A stretch of 64,000 bases of DNA from Methylomagnum ishizawai. GTDB lineage: Bacteria; Pseudomonadota; Gammaproteobacteria; Methylococcales; Methylococcaceae. The stretch lies in the NCBI RefSeq assembly GCF_900155475.1, contig NZ_FXAM01000001.1:4102881-4166880 (forward strand), in the 5' to 3' direction. Position 1 is the first letter of the stretch. Each line of letters begins with the position of its first letter. The notes beneath the pieces were generated by a model that was not told the DNA's origin, made no database searches, and was given only the letters and a program-made list of their open reading frames with translations. Shown piece by piece: positions 1 to 8,393 of this stretch. The position numbers and the translations under genes are program-made.

Positions 1-1560
1 CAGCAGCGCCGCGACGGTCCTGGCGTCCTGGGAATCCCGGAAATACTCCAGGATCGCGCCCGGCGTGAGGCCGGGGTGTTGGTCCAGCAGGCCGAGAATT
101 TGGGCGGCGAGTCGGCCCCCTTTCCCGGTTTGGATCAGGTGCTGGCGGGTTGGTGCGGCGATGGCGGCGGCGAGCTGCGGATTTTGCAGGAGCAAAGCCA
201 AACACAACCTTAACAAGGAAGGTGGGCCGCGCTTGCCGCCGCCACGCCGGGTTCCGACAAGCTTAGCCGAATTACGGGGCGATTCTAACGGCGTCTGGCC
301 GGCCAGTTCCATCAGTCGTTTCTGCATCATTTCGCGCAGTTCGCCGGAAGGCATTTGCTTGATCAAGGGTTTGGCCTGATTGATGAGGCCCGCCTGGTCC
401 CCGGTATTGCCGGCCATGGCCGTGAGGTTCAGCCCTTGCGTCAGCCGCTCGAAGAAATAATGCGAGAACGGCTTGGCGTTCTTGATCCGCGCCAGGAAAG
501 CCTCGGTGCCTTCTTCCCGCACCAGCGAATCGGGATCGTGCTGCTCGGGCAGGATCAGGAAGCGCAATTGCCGCCCATCGCGCAGGGCGGGCAGGCTGGC
601 TTCCAGGGCTTTCCAGGCCGCGTTGCGCCCCGCCGTGTCGCCGTCGAAGCAAAACACCAATTCGCCAGCGTAGCGGAATAACAGGTTGATGTGGTCGCCG
701 GAAGTGGCGGTGCCGAGCGTGGCGACGGCGTTGGGGATGCCGAACTGCGCCAACGCGATCACGTCCATATAGCCCTCGACCACCAGGACGAATTCGGGTT
801 TCCTGACCGCGTTCAGCAACTCATAGAGTCCATAGACTTCGTGGCTTTTTTTAAATGTGGCGGTTTCGGGGGAATTCAAGTATTTGGGCACCCCATCGCC
901 CAGCACCCGCCCGCCGAAGCCCACCACCCGCCCGCGGCGGTCGCGGATGGGAAAGACCACGCGGTCACGGAACCAATCGTAGGCGGTGCCACCCTCCTTG
1001 ACGGTGACGAGGCCCGCCGCCTTCAGCGTGTCCAGCGGGAAATCCTGGGGCAGGACGCGGTAGCCGGGTGGGGCGTAACCCAAGCGATAGCGTTGGGCGA
1101 TCTCGCCAGTGACGCCGCGGCCTTTCAGGTATTCGACGGCGCGGGCGGCTTCGGGATGGGTTTTGAGCTGGGTTTGGTAGCAGCGGGCGGCCCAATCCAG
1201 CACGGCGTATAAATCGGCGGTCGGTTCCGGGCGCGGCGTGTCGGGTTTACCGGGGCGCGGTTCCTCGGGGATTTTGAGTCCGGCCGTATCGGCCAGGGTT
1301 TCCATGGCCTCGCGGAAACTCAGGCGGTCGTATTCCATCAGGAAGCCAATGGCGTTGCCGCTGGCCCCGCAGCCGAAGCAATGATAGAACTGCTTGTCGC
1401 GACTGACCGAGAAGCTGGGGGATTTCTCGTTGTGGAAGGGGCAGCGGGCTATGAAGTTGCCGCCCGAGCGCTTGAGGGGAACCCGCGCGTCGATCAGTTC
1501 GACCAGATCGACGCGGGCGAGGACTTCTTGGATGAAGTGTTCGGGAATCTTGCCGGCCAT
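1..1560 (-). CDS. dnaG: DNA primase DnaG (3' end outside window)
   Basis: Primase that makes RNA primers for replication. The minus-strand frame is open from an ATG at 1558-1560 to the left edge (520 codons), so the C-terminal helicase-binding domain is incomplete. The N-terminal zinc finger is visible: C40, H43, C61 and C64 within RCPFHNEKSPSF and HCFGCG. The TOPRIM core follows, with VVEGYMDV and the acidic FDGDTAG motif. The gene lies 39 bases after yqeY, in the order rpsU-yqeY-dnaG typical of the proteobacterial macromolecular-synthesis operon; rpoD would be expected just beyond the left edge. Identity is certain; only the end is missing. Confidence 0.97.
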   Translation of the reverse strand, partial: MAGKIPEHFIQEVLARVDLVELIDARVPLKRSGGNFIARCPFHNEKSPSFSVSRDKQFYHCFGCGASGNAIGFLMEYDRLSFREAMETLADTAGLKIPEEPRPGKPDTPRPEPTADLYAVLDWAARCYQTQLKTHPEAARAVEYLKGRGVTGEIAQRYRLGYAPPGYRVLPQDFPLDTLKAAGLVTVKEGGTAYDWFRDRVVFPIRDRRGRVVGFGGRVLGDGVPKYLNSPETATFKKSHEVYGLYELLNAVRKPEFVLVVEGYMDVIALAQFGIPNAVATLGTATSGDHINLLFRYAGELVFCFDGDTAGRNAAWKALEASLPALRDGRQLRFLILPEQHDPDSLVREEGTEAFLARIKNAKPFSHYFFERLTQGLNLTAMAGNTGDQAGLINQAKPLIKQMPSGELREMMQKRLMELAGQTPLESPRNSAKLVGTRRGGGKRGPPSLLRLCLALLLQNPQLAAAIAAPTRQHLIQTGKGGRLAAQILGLLDQHPGLTPGAILEYFRDSQDARTVAALL

Positions 1561-1599
1561 CGTTCATGATCCGGCGGGAGGCACGGTGCCCTGCGGCAG

Positions 1600-2049
1600 T
1601 CAGGCACCGAGCAGGCTTTTGACCCTGGCGCTGACCACGGTCATATCGGCCCGGCCCTGCATCTGGGGTTTCAGCACGGCCATCACCTTGCCCATGCCGC
1701 CGACGCCGGTGGCGCCGGTTGCGGCCAGCGCGGCCTGGATCAAGGCGTCGATCTCGGCTTCGGTGAGGGCTTCTGGGAGATAGGCTTGGATCACCGCGAT
1801 CTCGGCGCTTTCAATCGCCGCCAAATCTTCGCGGCTACCCGCTTGGTATTGGACGATGGATTCACGCCGTTGCTTGATCATCTTGTCGAGCAGGGCGACG
1901 ACCTGGGCATCGTCCAGGCTGATGCGCTCGTCCACTTCGCGCTGCTTGATCGCCGCCATGATCAAACGGATCACGCCCAGGCGATCCTTGTCGCCGCCTT
2001 TCATGGCGGTTTTCATGTCGGCTTGCAGGCTTTCTTTGAGGGAACTCAT
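1600..2049 (-). CDS. yqeY: GatB/YqeY domain protein
   Basis: A 149-residue YqeY protein, the stand-alone relative of the tRNA-binding tail domain of GatB. The N-terminus (MSSLKESLQADMKTAMK) and the central QRRESIVQY segment are characteristic, as is the C-terminal GMGKVMAVLKPQ stretch. The family's role is not firmly established; it is often placed near translation and is thought to bind tRNA. It sits 16 bases after rpsU and before dnaG, so it is probably co-transcribed in the macromolecular-synthesis operon. The length is normal for the family. Confidence 0.93.
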   Translation of the reverse strand: MSSLKESLQADMKTAMKGGDKDRLGVIRLIMAAIKQREVDERISLDDAQVVALLDKMIKQRRESIVQYQAGSREDLAAIESAEIAVIQAYLPEALTEAEIDALIQAALAATGATGVGGMGKVMAVLKPQMQGRADMTVVSARVKSLLGA

Positions 2050-2065
2050 GGCGGGGAATCCAGGA

Positions 2066-2299
2066 TCAGACTTGCGGACGGCCTTTGCGGAGGTTCTGCA
2101 GGGCGAAGCGTTCGCGGGAGAGCTTCTTCAGGTGGCGCTTGACGGCGGCGGCGGCTTTGCGCTTGCGCTCTTCGGTGGGCTTCTCGTAGAACTCGCGGCG
2201 ACGGACTTCCGACAGGACGCCGGCTTTTTCGCAGGCCCGTTTGAAACGGCGGATGGCGATTTCAAACGGCTCGTTTTCTCTGATCTTGATCGAAGGCAT
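2066..2299 (-). CDS. rpsU: 30S ribosomal protein S21
   Basis: Small-subunit protein needed for efficient initiation on mRNAs. It has 77 residues starting [21 protein letters not shown], the usual S21 start, and a basic C-terminus. I chose the ATG at 2297-2299, preceded by GGGGAG at good spacing, over an in-frame start four codons upstream, because S21 proteins begin MP. It is the first gene of the rpsU-yqeY-dnaG operon and diverges from tsaD, the classical arrangement. A sigma-70-like promoter lies about 70 bases upstream. Confidence 0.97.
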   Translation of the reverse strand: MPSIKIRENEPFEIAIRRFKRACEKAGVLSEVRRREFYEKPTEERKRKAAAAVKRHLKKLSRERFALQNLRKGRPQV

Positions 2300-2366
2300 G
2301 TAGCTCCCCAAAGGGTTGATAGGAAATTGACAGCCGGATATCCCGGCCCCGAATTAAAAGGGGATA

Positions 2367-2394
2367 ATTATACGCTCTCGGCTCACGAAGGCAA
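2367..2394 (-). promoter_or_regulatory. Candidate sigma-70 promoter for rpsU operon
   Basis: On the minus strand a perfect TATAAT (2367-2372) is preceded after 16 bases by TTGCCT (2389-2394). Transcription would start near 2360, about 60 bases before the rpsU start codon. The -10 is exact and the -35 matches 4 of 6 consensus bases. It lies in the rpsU/tsaD divergent intergenic region and its upstream half reaches the tsaD ribosome-binding region. Confidence 0.6.
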
Positions 2395-2400
2395 AAACCA

Positions 2401-3414
2401 ATGTTCGTACTCGGCATCGAAACCTCCTGCGACGAAACCGGCGTGGCGGTCTACCACCCGGAACAAGGGCTGCTCGCCCATGCGCTCTATAGCCAAGTGA
2501 AGACCCATGCGGAATATGGCGGCGTGGTGCCTGAATTGGCCTCCCGCGACCACGTCAAGAAGCTGATTCCCTTGATCCGCCGGGTCTTGGGCGAGGCGGG
2601 GCTGACTCAGCGGGATTTGGGCGGCATCGCCTATACGCGGGGGCCGGGGCTGGTGGGCGCTTTGTTGGTGGGGGCCGCCGTGGCCCGGAGTCTGGCCTGG
2701 ACCCTGAATATCCCTTGCGTCGGCGTCCACCACATGGAAGGCCATTTGCTCGCGCCGTTATTGGAACCCGACGCGCCGGAATTCCCGTTCATCGCGCTGT
2801 TGGTGTCGGGCGGACATACCCAGTTGGTGGAAGTGGAAGGCATAGGCGGCTATCGCATCCTGGGCGAATCGTTGGACGACGCCGCCGGGGAGGCTTTCGA
2901 CAAGACCGCCAAGATGCTGGGCCTTGGGTATCCGGGCGGCCCGGAAATCGCCAAGCTGGCCGATGAAGGCCGGGCGGACCGCTTCGATTTCCCGCGCCCG
3001 ATGACCGACCGGCCCGGCTTGGATTTCAGCTTCAGCGGACTCAAGACCCACACTTTGACCACGCTCGCCACGACTGAAGGCACCCGCCAGGATAAGGCCG
3101 ATATCGCGGCGGCGTTCCAGGCGGCGGTGGTGGATACTTTGTTGATCAAATCGCGGCGGGCCTTGCGGGAAACCGGGTTGAAGCGCTTGGTGGTGGCGGG
3201 CGGGGTCAGCGCCAACCGTCTGATGCGGGAAAAGCTGGATGATATGGCGCGGAAGGAAGGTTATCGGGTGTATTTCCCGCGCTTGGCTTTCTGCGGGGAT
3301 AACGGGGCGATGATCGCCTATGCGGGTTGCCAACGCTTGTTGGCGGGCCATGTGGAACCGGCGGAAATCCGGGCGCAGCCGCGTTGGCCGTTGACCGAGT
3401 TGACGCCGCCGTAG
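2401..3414 (+). CDS. tsaD: tRNA N6-threonylcarbamoyladenosine transferase TsaD
   Basis: Transfers the threonylcarbamoyl group to A37 of ANN-decoding tRNAs, with TsaB and TsaE as partners. It has 337 residues, the usual length, and starts [18 protein letters not shown]. The metal ligands H111 and H115 are in HHMEGH, at the same numbering as in E. coli. Other family motifs present are VSGGHTQL, the ALGYP-like GLGYPGG, and CGDNGAMI near the end. It diverges from rpsU. Its last 97 bases are overlapped antisense by the next gene. Confidence 0.98.
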   Translation: MFVLGIETSCDETGVAVYHPEQGLLAHALYSQVKTHAEYGGVVPELASRDHVKKLIPLIRRVLGEAGLTQRDLGGIAYTRGPGLVGALLVGAAVARSLAWTLNIPCVGVHHMEGHLLAPLLEPDAPEFPFIALLVSGGHTQLVEVEGIGGYRILGESLDDAAGEAFDKTAKMLGLGYPGGPEIAKLADEGRADRFDFPRPMTDRPGLDFSFSGLKTHTLTTLATTEGTRQDKADIAAAFQAAVVDTLLIKSRRALRETGLKRLVVAGGVSANRLMREKLDDMARKEGYRVYFPRLAFCGDNGAMIAYAGCQRLLAGHVEPAEIRAQPRWPLTELTPP

Positions 3415-3800
3415 CTCATCCAGGTTTTACCGGGTTGGACGGAAAGGCCCAATAGGGCCGTGACTTCGCATGCGGCGACCTTGCGCGACCCTTCCATGAA
3501 AAAGCCCCGGGTGCCGACGGCAATGCGCTGCCTATGCTGGGAAACCCAGTCTGGATTGACGATGAACATCAAGGCATCGCCTTCCATTGGAACTTCCCCT
3601 TCCGGCCAGACCGAACCCGCCGGATCGATGAATTCGGGCCAGATCATGTAGAGGCGATCACGCCGGGGATCGTCATCCGCATATAGGAAATCCCAACGGG
3701 TATGCTGGCGTGGCGGGGTACTCCGCCCCCCTTCGGCAGGACTGAAAAAACGATAGCGGACATGGAAATCGGGTTGCCGGTGTCCGCTATAGGTTCGCAT
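3318..3800 (-). CDS. Small protein resembling EF-Tu domain III
   Basis: A 160-residue hypothetical protein. Residues about 10-125 follow the pattern of the third beta-barrel of EF-Tu: an EGGR-S-TPP element early (EF-Tu has EGGR-H-TPF), a central strand with a GD turn, and a late segment [12 protein letters not shown] that parallels EF-Tu EGGRTVGAGVV. No GTPase domain is present. Function is unknown; such free-standing barrels occur as small accessory proteins. The reading frame has no stop before it enters the tsaD 3' end, so the last ~30 residues are encoded antisense to tsaD. It follows the 3845-4249 gene on the same strand. Confidence 0.6.
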   Translation of the reverse strand: MRTYSGHRQPDFHVRYRFFSPAEGGRSTPPRQHTRWDFLYADDDPRRDRLYMIWPEFIDPAGSVWPEGEVPMEGDALMFIVNPDWVSQHRQRIAVGTRGFFMEGSRKVAACEVTALLGLSVQPGKTWMSYGGVNSVNGQRGCARISAGSTWPANKRWQPA

Positions 3801-3844
3801 GAACGCCGCCCCCTATCGCAGAGTTAGGCCGAGCCAGCTTGGCT

Positions 3845-4249
3845 TTACCAGCGGTTGGGCTGACCACTTAGCCACCTCATGCGATTGTAGTACTGCGCCT
3901 CATTGATTTCCCAGCGCATAGTTCTTGTACCAGAAATGCGTTGTGTGTATCCCTCAACGCCACTGCATGCTGGGCCAGTTTCAGCCACAACAGCCTTGTT
4001 GCCCATGACAAGCTTCCATGCAGGACAAACGCGCTGAGCGATATGCAACACATCAACAATGAGTTCGGGCCAAGTTCTTGCGCGGTGTTCGACTAGAAAG
4101 CTAGTGTGTTCGACCCTTTCTTCCCACATGATGAAACGTTCACGCTCCAACTCCAGAGCGGTAAAACCCGCGAGCCGCTCTAACTTTTTCAAGAACACTC
4201 CATGATGTGGGCCGACATACATCACCGACCAATATGATTGAAGTGCCAT
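3845..4249 (-). CDS. Hypothetical protein downstream of plsY
   Basis: Unrecognised protein of 134 residues from the ATG at 4247-4249, which has AGGA at suitable spacing; a GTG three codons upstream is also possible. Composition is mixed, with many Trp, Arg and Glu and no signal peptide or membrane segment. Base composition is clearly less GC-rich than in neighbouring housekeeping genes, and codon use looks atypical, which suggests acquisition. It begins just after the plsY stop on the same strand and is followed by the EF-Tu-barrel-like gene, so the pair may be one inserted unit between tsaD and plsY. Confidence 0.55.
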   Translation of the reverse strand: MALQSYWSVMYVGPHHGVFLKKLERLAGFTALELERERFIMWEERVEHTSFLVEHRARTWPELIVDVLHIAQRVCPAWKLVMGNKAVVAETGPACSGVEGYTQRISGTRTMRWEINEAQYYNRMRWLSGQPNRW

Positions 4250-4261
4250 AGCGAGCACGTC

Positions 4262-4858
4262 CTAACCCTTCTTATTGCCGATCTTGCTCTCTTCGCCCTT
4301 GAGCAAGCGTTCGATATTGCCCTTATGCCGCCAGAACAACAGGGCGCTCATCACCACGGCGACGGCGGTCAGCGCGGGCGACTGCCCCGCCCACAGCCAG
4401 ACATAGACCGGGGCCAAAGCCGCCGCCACCAAGGCCGACAGCGAGGAATAGCGGAAGGCGAAGGCCACACCGATCCAGGTCGCCAGCGCCGCCGCGCCGA
4501 CCCCCCAAGCGAACCCGCTCAAAATCCCCAAGGCCGTGGCGACGCCCTTCCCGCCCTTGAAGCCGAAGAACACCGGGAACAAATGGCCGATGAACGCGGC
4601 CAGCCCCACCAATCCCACAACCATGGGTTCCGCGCCCAATCCCTTGGCGATCAACACCGGGATCAAGCCTTTCAGCGCATCGCCCAGCAGGGTGATGATG
4701 GCGGCTTTCTTGCCGCCGAGGCGCAGCACATTGGTCGCGCCGGGATTCTTGGAGCCCTCCTCGCGGGGGTCGGGCAGATCGAACAGGCGGCTGACCAGCA
4801 CCGCGCTGGACAAGGAACCCAACCCATAGGCCAAAGGAATCAAAATCCATTCCAACAT
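4262..4858 (-). CDS. plsY: Glycerol-3-phosphate acyltransferase PlsY
   Basis: Inner-membrane acyltransferase that uses acyl-phosphate to acylate glycerol-3-phosphate in phospholipid synthesis. It has 198 residues with several hydrophobic helices. Family motifs are visible: GSKNPGATNVLR near residue 35, GHLFPVFFGFKGGKG near 95 and WRHKGNI near the C-terminus. The length is normal. It diverges from folB, which places it next to folate genes as in many gammaproteobacteria. Confidence 0.96.
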   Translation of the reverse strand: MLEWILIPLAYGLGSLSSAVLVSRLFDLPDPREEGSKNPGATNVLRLGGKKAAIITLLGDALKGLIPVLIAKGLGAEPMVVGLVGLAAFIGHLFPVFFGFKGGKGVATALGILSGFAWGVGAAALATWIGVAFAFRYSSLSALVAAALAPVYVWLWAGQSPALTAVAVVMSALLFWRHKGNIERLLKGEESKIGNKKG

Positions 4859-4935
4859 CGCAGCACCACCCCGGTTGTAAAATTCGATCTTTTTATGCTA
4901 CCAATTCCGCACACTCAACACAGGACGGATTGGCG

Positions 4936-5298
4936 ATGGACATTATATTTCTCCGGGGTTTGCGGATCGAGACGGTGATCGGCCTCTACGATTGGGAGCG
5001 CAAAACCAAGCAGGCCGTGATCCTGGACTTGGAAATGGCCACGGATATCCGGCCCGCCGCCGCGTCCGACGATATCGCCCATACCGTCGATTACAAGGCG
5101 GTGTCGCGGCGGCTGATCAGCTTCGTCGAAACCAGCGGCTGCCTCCTGGTCGAAACCCTGGCCGAGCGCATCGCCGGGATCGTGATCGAGGAATTCGGCG
5201 TGCCCTGGCTGCGGCTGACCTTGAATAAGCGGGGCGCGATCCAGGGCTGCGACGTGGGCCTCGTGATCGAGCGCGGACACAAGCCGGGACATGCCTGA
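4936..5298 (+). CDS. folB: Dihydroneopterin aldolase FolB
   Basis: Folate pathway enzyme that converts dihydroneopterin to 6-hydroxymethyl-dihydropterin. It has 120 residues starting MDIIFLRGLRIETVIG, with the active-site region GLYDWER and VDYKAVS, and the C-terminal LVIERG. I chose the ATG at 4936, preceded by AGGA, rather than the TTG two codons upstream. The last 8 bases overlap folK, so the two are translationally coupled and catalyse consecutive steps. Confidence 0.95.
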   Translation: MDIIFLRGLRIETVIGLYDWERKTKQAVILDLEMATDIRPAAASDDIAHTVDYKAVSRRLISFVETSGCLLVETLAERIAGIVIEEFGVPWLRLTLNKRGAIQGCDVGLVIERGHKPGHA

Positions 5299-5788
5299 GG
5301 TTTTCCTAGGGCTGGGCAGCGCCCGCGACCGGGAACGCCACCTCCCCGCCGCGCTGGCCGAATTGGCGCGGCTGTTCGGCCCCTTGCGGGTGTCCAGCCT
5401 CTACGAAACAGCGGCGGTCGGTTTCGAGGGACCGGCTTTTCATAACCTCGTGGTCGGTTGCGAGACCGCGCTGTCCCCCGCCGAACTCCTCCCCTTGCTC
5501 AAAGCCATCGAAGACCGGCAGGGCCGGGTCCGACAAGCCGACCCGCCCGTGCCGCCGACCCTGGATATCGATTTGCTGCTCTACGGCGATGTGGTGATGG
5601 AAGAAGGCAAGTTGAAGCTACCCCGCGGGGATATCCTGCGCCATGCCTTCGTGCTGGAACCCTTGGCGGAAATCGCCCCGGACCACCGGCATCCGGTCGA
5701 TGGCCGCCGCTATGCCGAACTGTGGGCGGCGTTCGACAAGGCCGGATTGGTTCGGACCCGGCTCCCGGCCCCCTGGTGCAAGGAATAG
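5291..5788 (+). CDS. folK: 6-hydroxymethyl-dihydropterin pyrophosphokinase FolK
   Basis: Transfers pyrophosphate from ATP to hydroxymethyl-dihydropterin. It has 165 residues. The start FLGLGSARDRERHL corresponds to the ALGSNLGD motif of HPPK, but the usual Asn after Ser is replaced by Ala. The metal-binding TLDIDLLLYGD and the RHAFVLEPLAEIAP segment are conserved. It overlaps folB by 8 bases. The 3' end faces the RibD-like gene with a 6-base gap. Confidence 0.92.
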   Translation: MPEVFLGLGSARDRERHLPAALAELARLFGPLRVSSLYETAAVGFEGPAFHNLVVGCETALSPAELLPLLKAIEDRQGRVRQADPPVPPTLDIDLLLYGDVVMEEGKLKLPRGDILRHAFVLEPLAEIAPDHRHPVDGRRYAELWAAFDKAGLVRTRLPAPWCKE

Positions 5789-5794
5789 CGGGCG

Positions 5795-6637
5795 TTATAG
5801 GACCGCGCCGGGCGCGAACTGCGCGAACCACTGGCCCGCGCCCGCAGGCGTTTCGGCATCGTAATACAAAGACATCAGCCGAAGCCGCCCAGCCTTCCCC
5901 AATTCCGGTCCCGGCAACAAGCCATGGAAGCCCAGACCGCCCAGCAGTTGATGGGTGGTGGTGAGGAACAAGCGCGACAGGCAACCATCCCGCACCATGG
6001 TTTCCAACATCCGCGGCCCGGCGACGAGATACGGGGTACGATAGCCCAGACCGCCCAATTGGCGGGTCAGGGCACCGCCTTCCACCGTCTTCCCCGCGCC
6101 CGCGACCAGCACTTCGTAGCCTCGATCCCGCCAATACGCGACCTTGCCCGGATCGGCCTGGGTGCCGGTGGCGATATAACAGGTCTGGCCGTGGGCGCGG
6201 AGCGATGGCGGCAGCGGGAAATCCAGGCTGGCGCTGGCGACCACCACGGCGGGCTGCGGCGGCAAGCCCTGGGCCTCGCGCCAAGCGGGCAGATCGTGCC
6301 CGGCTTCGTGCGCCCCGACTTGCAGGATGTTTCCCAGCCGCCCCGCCGCCAGCGCCCGCAAATAGCCGCCATGGGTGACAAGGCAATCGGCCTGGGCGTG
6401 CAATTCCAGGAACAGCCGGAAATCGTTGGGCGAGGTCAGGCGCTTGGGCAGATAGGTCTTGCCCCCGGCGTCTTCCAGGGCGATGCGGCCATCCAGGCTG
6501 CTGACGAAATTGGCGTAGACGAAGGGAGCCGCCGGACTGCCCAGCCGGTGCAGGCCGAGACCGAGATACAACCCTTCCAAGCCGACGGTGGCGGAACGCG
6601 GCGGGAAAAGACCTAGCAGTTGGGGAAACCGGGGCAT
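5795..6637 (-). CDS. RibD C-terminal domain-type reductase
   Basis: A 280-residue protein of the RibD_C/dihydrofolate-reductase-like fold. Residues ~35-60 (VYANFVSSLDGRIAL) match the start of the riboflavin reductase domain, and later segments (THGGYLRAL, GGALTRQLGGLGYRTPYLVAGPRML cut by loops) match the NADPH-binding region. The deaminase domain of RibD is absent, so it is a stand-alone reductase of uncertain substrate, possibly a pterin or pyrimidine. I chose the ATG at 6635-6637, preceded by GGAGA, over an upstream TTG. It converges on folK. Confidence 0.75.
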   Translation of the reverse strand: MPRFPQLLGLFPPRSATVGLEGLYLGLGLHRLGSPAAPFVYANFVSSLDGRIALEDAGGKTYLPKRLTSPNDFRLFLELHAQADCLVTHGGYLRALAAGRLGNILQVGAHEAGHDLPAWREAQGLPPQPAVVVASASLDFPLPPSLRAHGQTCYIATGTQADPGKVAYWRDRGYEVLVAGAGKTVEGGALTRQLGGLGYRTPYLVAGPRMLETMVRDGCLSRLFLTTTHQLLGGLGFHGLLPGPELGKAGRLRLMSLYYDAETPAGAGQWFAQFAPGAVL

Positions 6638-6843
6638 GGGGAAATCTCCGGGACCGGGGTGGTTCAATGTCCCCCTCCCTCGCGGATGACGTGATAAAAC
6701 CGGACTTGTCGCAAAACTCGATCCTTAGCTTGAGGTTATCATTGATTGGCCCCGGACGGCTTCGATCCGGGGAAAACCGCCGAGCGGACAGGCACCAGCG
6801 GGCATGGAATCCCAATCTTCCCACGAACGCCCCGGATTAGCCC

Positions 6844-8058
6844 ATGCCATTGGCGGACCCGCCCGAACCCCTGTACCTGCTCGCAGCCTGCCCGGACTGG
6901 AACCCACCCCATCCGCCCGGCTTCAAATGCCTGGACCGGACCCTGGGAACCCACCCCTTGGCATGGATACTCGCCACCCGGCCCGCCGGGCTGGTGCTGG
7001 ACGGCGACGCGCCGGAATCCGAGGGGCTGGAACTGCTGGCCGCGATCCGGCACCGCCCGGAACTCGACGCGACCCGCTTGTTCCTGCTGTCACGCTCCCC
7101 CGCGACCCGCGCCACGGCCTACGCTCTCGGGGCCGACGAATGCTTGCCAAAGCCCTGTACGCCGGAACAACTGACCGAAGCGTTCCACCAACACGGGCGT
7201 TTCGAGTTGACCTTCTGGGGAGTGCGCGGCACCCTGCCCATCCCCGGTCCCAAGACCCTGAAATATGGCGGCAACACCTCCTGCGTCGGCCTCCGCATCG
7301 GCGGGCACCGCCGCTTCGTATTCGACGCCGGCACGGGACTGCGGATGTTGTCCAACCACCTGATGGGCACCGACGGGGGCCGCTTCGACGGGCGGATTTT
7401 CATTTCCCACCCGCATTGGGACCATTTCAACAGCCTGCCGTTTTTCCAGCCGCTGTATTTTCCCGGCAACCATATCGTCCTGCACGGCCCGCCCCAGGGC
7501 GAGCGCAGCCTCCGGGATTTGATCGACGACCAGATGGACGGGATTTTCTTCCCGATCACGGTCGGGGCGTTCCAGGCCGAGGTGGAATACCTGGACCTGT
7601 GGGAAGGGGTGCATCGCTTCGACGGAGTGCGGGTCGAGGCCAAACGCCTATGCCATCCGGGGCATTGCCTCGCCTATCGGGTCGATTATCAAGGCCGCTC
7701 GGTCGCCTATGTGACCGACAACGAGTTGGGCGCGCGTGGCCCGGACGATACCTCGCTACGGGAATTGATCGGCTTCCTGGACGGCGTCGATGTGCTGATC
7801 CACGATTGCACCTATTTCGACGACGAATACCCCAAGCGGGTGAATTGGGGCCATTCCAGCATCGGACAGGCCAGCCGCTTGGCCCACGCGGCCGGTGTCC
7901 GCTATTTCTACCTGTTCCACCACGACCCCGACCACAGCGACGCCGATATCGAGCGGAAGCTGGCGCTGGCCGAGCGGCACCTACACGGCCTGGGCTCCAG
8001 CACCCGCTGCCGCATCGCGGGCGAGGGCGATAGCCTGCGGATCGACCGCTTGGCCTGA
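6844..8058 (+). CDS. Receiver-like domain fused to metallo-beta-lactamase-fold hydrolase
   Basis: A 404-residue protein. Residues ~1-120 look like a degenerate response-regulator receiver: the phospho-acceptor region reads LVLDGD and the late LPKP lysine is kept, but the N-terminal acidic pair is absent. Residues ~125-400 form a metallo-beta-lactamase domain with the metal motif HPHWDH, a further His in CHPGHC, an Asp in HDCTYFDDEY and the final HHDPDHSD. The C-terminal type resembles phosphodiesterase-like MBL proteins. Possible outputs are nucleotide or cyclic-dinucleotide hydrolysis; none can be shown here. Confidence 0.8.
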   Translation: MPLADPPEPLYLLAACPDWNPPHPPGFKCLDRTLGTHPLAWILATRPAGLVLDGDAPESEGLELLAAIRHRPELDATRLFLLSRSPATRATAYALGADECLPKPCTPEQLTEAFHQHGRFELTFWGVRGTLPIPGPKTLKYGGNTSCVGLRIGGHRRFVFDAGTGLRMLSNHLMGTDGGRFDGRIFISHPHWDHFNSLPFFQPLYFPGNHIVLHGPPQGERSLRDLIDDQMDGIFFPITVGAFQAEVEYLDLWEGVHRFDGVRVEAKRLCHPGHCLAYRVDYQGRSVAYVTDNELGARGPDDTSLRELIGFLDGVDVLIHDCTYFDDEYPKRVNWGHSSIGQASRLAHAAGVRYFYLFHHDPDHSDADIERKLALAERHLHGLGSSTRCRIAGEGDSLRIDRLA

Positions 8059-8069
8059 AGCTTGGGGCG

Positions 8070-8369
8070 CTAATGCCCGCGGACCGGCTCCGGCGTCGCG
8101 GGCGGGGACCGCTCCGCCGCCGCCGGACACTCGCCCCGGAAATAAGCCCAGGCCTCGCAACGCCGTCCGCTGTCCGGCTCGACGCAGATCGTGCCGGTCG
8201 GGACGCCGTGGGTCAGGATGGGTTCGGTACGCCAACCGTCGGCGGCGCATTTGACATCGGCGGGATTGGCCAATCGCGCCCTCGCGGGCGGCTCCTGGGA
8301 AACCGCCGTTCCTCCACAGGCGCTCAGCAGCAAAGCCAGCAGCGCGCCCCATCGCATTCCCCGTCGCAT
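8070..8369 (-). CDS. DUF333 lipoprotein
   Basis: A 99-residue lipoprotein. The N-terminus has basic residues, a hydrophobic stretch and a lipobox LSACGG, so the mature protein is membrane-anchored. The mature part carries the DUF333 pattern: NPADVKCAADGW, then GTICVEPDSGRRCEAWAYFRGECP, with conserved cysteines. The function of DUF333 is unknown. The start is supported by GAGGAGG. It lies 24 bases downstream of the protease gene on the same strand and may be co-transcribed. Confidence 0.82.
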   Translation of the reverse strand: MRRGMRWGALLALLLSACGGTAVSQEPPARARLANPADVKCAADGWRTEPILTHGVPTGTICVEPDSGRRCEAWAYFRGECPAAAERSPPATPEPVRGH

Positions 8370-8393
8370 AGGAACCTCCTCGATGGCCCACGC

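Noticed and set aside
2327-2332. TTGACA as the -35 of a tsaD promoter
   Set aside because: The box is exact but no -10 lies 16-18 bases downstream.
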